Positions 5,183 through 6,058 of a stretch of DNA of 6,058 nucleotides are shown here, piece by piece. The stretch covers positions 1 to 6,058 of the forward strand of contig JBDHTO010000072.1 of the NCBI GenBank assembly GCA_039808665.1, read 5' to 3'. The stretch's first letter is position 1. Each line of letters starts with the position of its first letter. The notes under the pieces were generated by a model that was not told where the DNA came from, did not search any database, and was given only the letters and a program-made list of their open reading frames with translations. The translations under genes were made by a program, and so were the position numbers. The stretch is from JBDHTO01 sp039808665. Its GTDB lineage: Bacteria > Pseudomonadota > Alphaproteobacteria > Paracaedibacterales > JAKBAR01.

Positions 5183-5965
5183 TTATTTTTGATATAACCC
5201 ATATTTTTCAGTAATTTCTTTTACCCCTCGGCTTACAAAATTATCATCCAGAGCGCCACCACTCTGGATGATTTTTCGTACCTTAGTAGAGGAAAGATCA
5301 ATATAATTTGTAGAAATTGTCTTGATAATCGGACGATCTGAAAATACACCCTTCAAAGAGTCAACTGAATCTCCAGAGCGAAGGCTAACGATAAAACTTT
5401 TTGCTGGGATTGCAATAAGTCCCCCAATGGTATGTTTTCGGTATTTATCAGGAAGTTGAATGCCCTGCATAAAAACAGATAATTTTTTCGAATTTTTGGA
5501 TGTTTCTAGAGCTGTATCAGAACCAATGACGCCTATGTATTCTGTTCCGGGGATTGCTGTTTTCACAGAAGGTTTTCCTGAGACTAAAGACTTATCATTT
5601 TTCATTAAAGTGCGTTGTAATTCACCGGGTGTGAGTTTTGTTACTATGACTTTGGGGTGTTTTTCAAAAGCAGCAAAAATCATCTCTAATCGGACTTGCA
5701 CATCCGTTCTATTTTTATACTCATCACCTCCCCAAACAGGGCAAATAAGTATATAATCGCATAAATTTTGCTCTAGAACTTGATTTGCTACAGCTTCATG
5801 GCCCAGATGAAGAGGGTCAAAAGATCCAATATAGTAACCGACCGTTTTCCGGGACAACGTGGATTCTAATTTGCCTTCTTTAACCAAATCTTCGAGCACG
5901 AGGGCATGCGTCATTGATACATAGATGCACATTAATATTGTAAGTATAAGTTTTATCTTGAGCAC
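5183..5965 (-). CDS. NadD-like nucleotidyltransferase with a signal peptide
   Basis: The protein has 260 residues. Residues 1-21 form a Sec signal peptide (MLKIKLILTILMCIYVSMTHA). After a linker of about 20 residues the nucleotidyltransferase fold begins: GSFDPLHLGH (47-56) is the nucleotide-binding HxGH signature (H53, H56). VIGSD (146-150) matches the GxD step of NadD. DLSSTKVR (223-230), with GALDDNFVSRGVKEITEKYGLY to the end, matches the ISSTxIR and V--YI--LY finish of nicotinate-mononucleotide adenylyltransferases. Those enzymes join a mononucleotide to AMP from ATP in the cytoplasm to make NAD. NadD is usually about 190-215 residues, so the extra length here is the export signal and linker plus an insert around 120-140. 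The GTG start is supported by GAAGGG seven bases upstream. Substrate and true location are unknown; it may be a phosphopantetheine- or pyridine-nucleotide-type enzyme recruited to another job. It is not a housekeeping NadD by context. Confidence 0.82.
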   Translation of the reverse strand: MLKIKLILTILMCIYVSMTHALVLEDLVKEGKLESTLSRKTVGYYIGSFDPLHLGHEAVANQVLEQNLCDYILICPVWGGDEYKNRTDVQVRLEMIFAAFEKHPKVIVTKLTPGELQRTLMKNDKSLVSGKPSVKTAIPGTEYIGVIGSDTALETSKNSKKLSVFMQGIQLPDKYRKHTIGGLIAIPAKSFIVSLRSGDSVDSLKGVFSDRPIIKTISTNYIDLSSTKVRKIIQSGGALDDNFVSRGVKEITEKYGLYQK

Positions 5966-6058
5966 ACTTTTTCCCTTCAGTTTTAGCCACTATCACATAT
6001 GTAGGCACACATGCTCCCCGGTATTTTTGAAATTTTTTGTGAGAGTTTATGGCGGAGA
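5966..6058. other. Upstream region of the nucleotidyltransferase, right edge
   Basis: The ribosome site GAAGGG of the minus-strand gene lies at 5973-5978, seven bases before its GTG. An 8-bp palindrome, ACATATGT, is at 5995-6002. No convincing promoter is seen. ATG 6049 or GTG 6039 could start a plus-strand gene that leaves the window, but too little is present to tell. Confidence 0.4.

Noticed and set aside
1..6058. CRISPR arrays, tRNA or rRNA genes, insertion sequences
   Set aside because: No regularly spaced repeats, cloverleaf-like sequence, transposase or terminal inverted repeats were seen on either strand.

Overview
The window reads as chromosomal sequence from a Gram-negative bacterium of moderate GC. 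Direct evidence for an outer membrane is the C-terminal end of a secretin, a two-partner-secretion (TpsB/ShlB-type) outer-membrane transporter and a lipoprotein. The flavour (AT-leaning, many exported proteins of unknown function, an MshL-like secretin, enzymes carrying export signals) would fit a host-associated proteobacterium such as an intracellular alpha- or gammaproteobacterium. Taxonomy is an inference, because no rRNA or strong marker gene is present.

Layout. (1) Positions 1-171: the last 56 codons of a secretin, the outer-membrane ring of a type II secretion or type IV pilus machine. (2) 152-979, minus strand: a P-loop kinase resembling zeta toxin and polynucleotide-kinase folds, but with a lipoprotein signal; its 3' end overlaps the secretin 3' end. 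(3) 1022-3057: a two-gene operon of a 94-residue secreted proline-tailed protein and a 578-residue TpsB transporter, closed by a hairpin at 3090-3117. (4) 3134-5048: a tandem duplication with 1039-bp spacing, encoding two about 89% identical exported proteins of unknown family. Their 165-bp non-coding leaders differ at one base. A GC-rich hairpin follows the second copy. (5) 5183-5965, minus strand: a NadD-like nucleotidyltransferase with a signal peptide and a GTG start.

How they may work together. Every protein-coding gene with a visible N-terminus starts with an export signal, and the partial gene at the left edge is an outer-membrane secretin. Two of the exported proteins belong to nucleotide-using enzyme families that normally act in the cytoplasm. 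The most interesting reading, which is an inference, is an island of surface or secreted proteins, possibly acting on a host. No TpsA exoprotein with a recognisable TPS domain lies beside the transporter. The duplicated gene pair, with a leader better conserved than its coding sequence, is the strongest sign of something undescribed.
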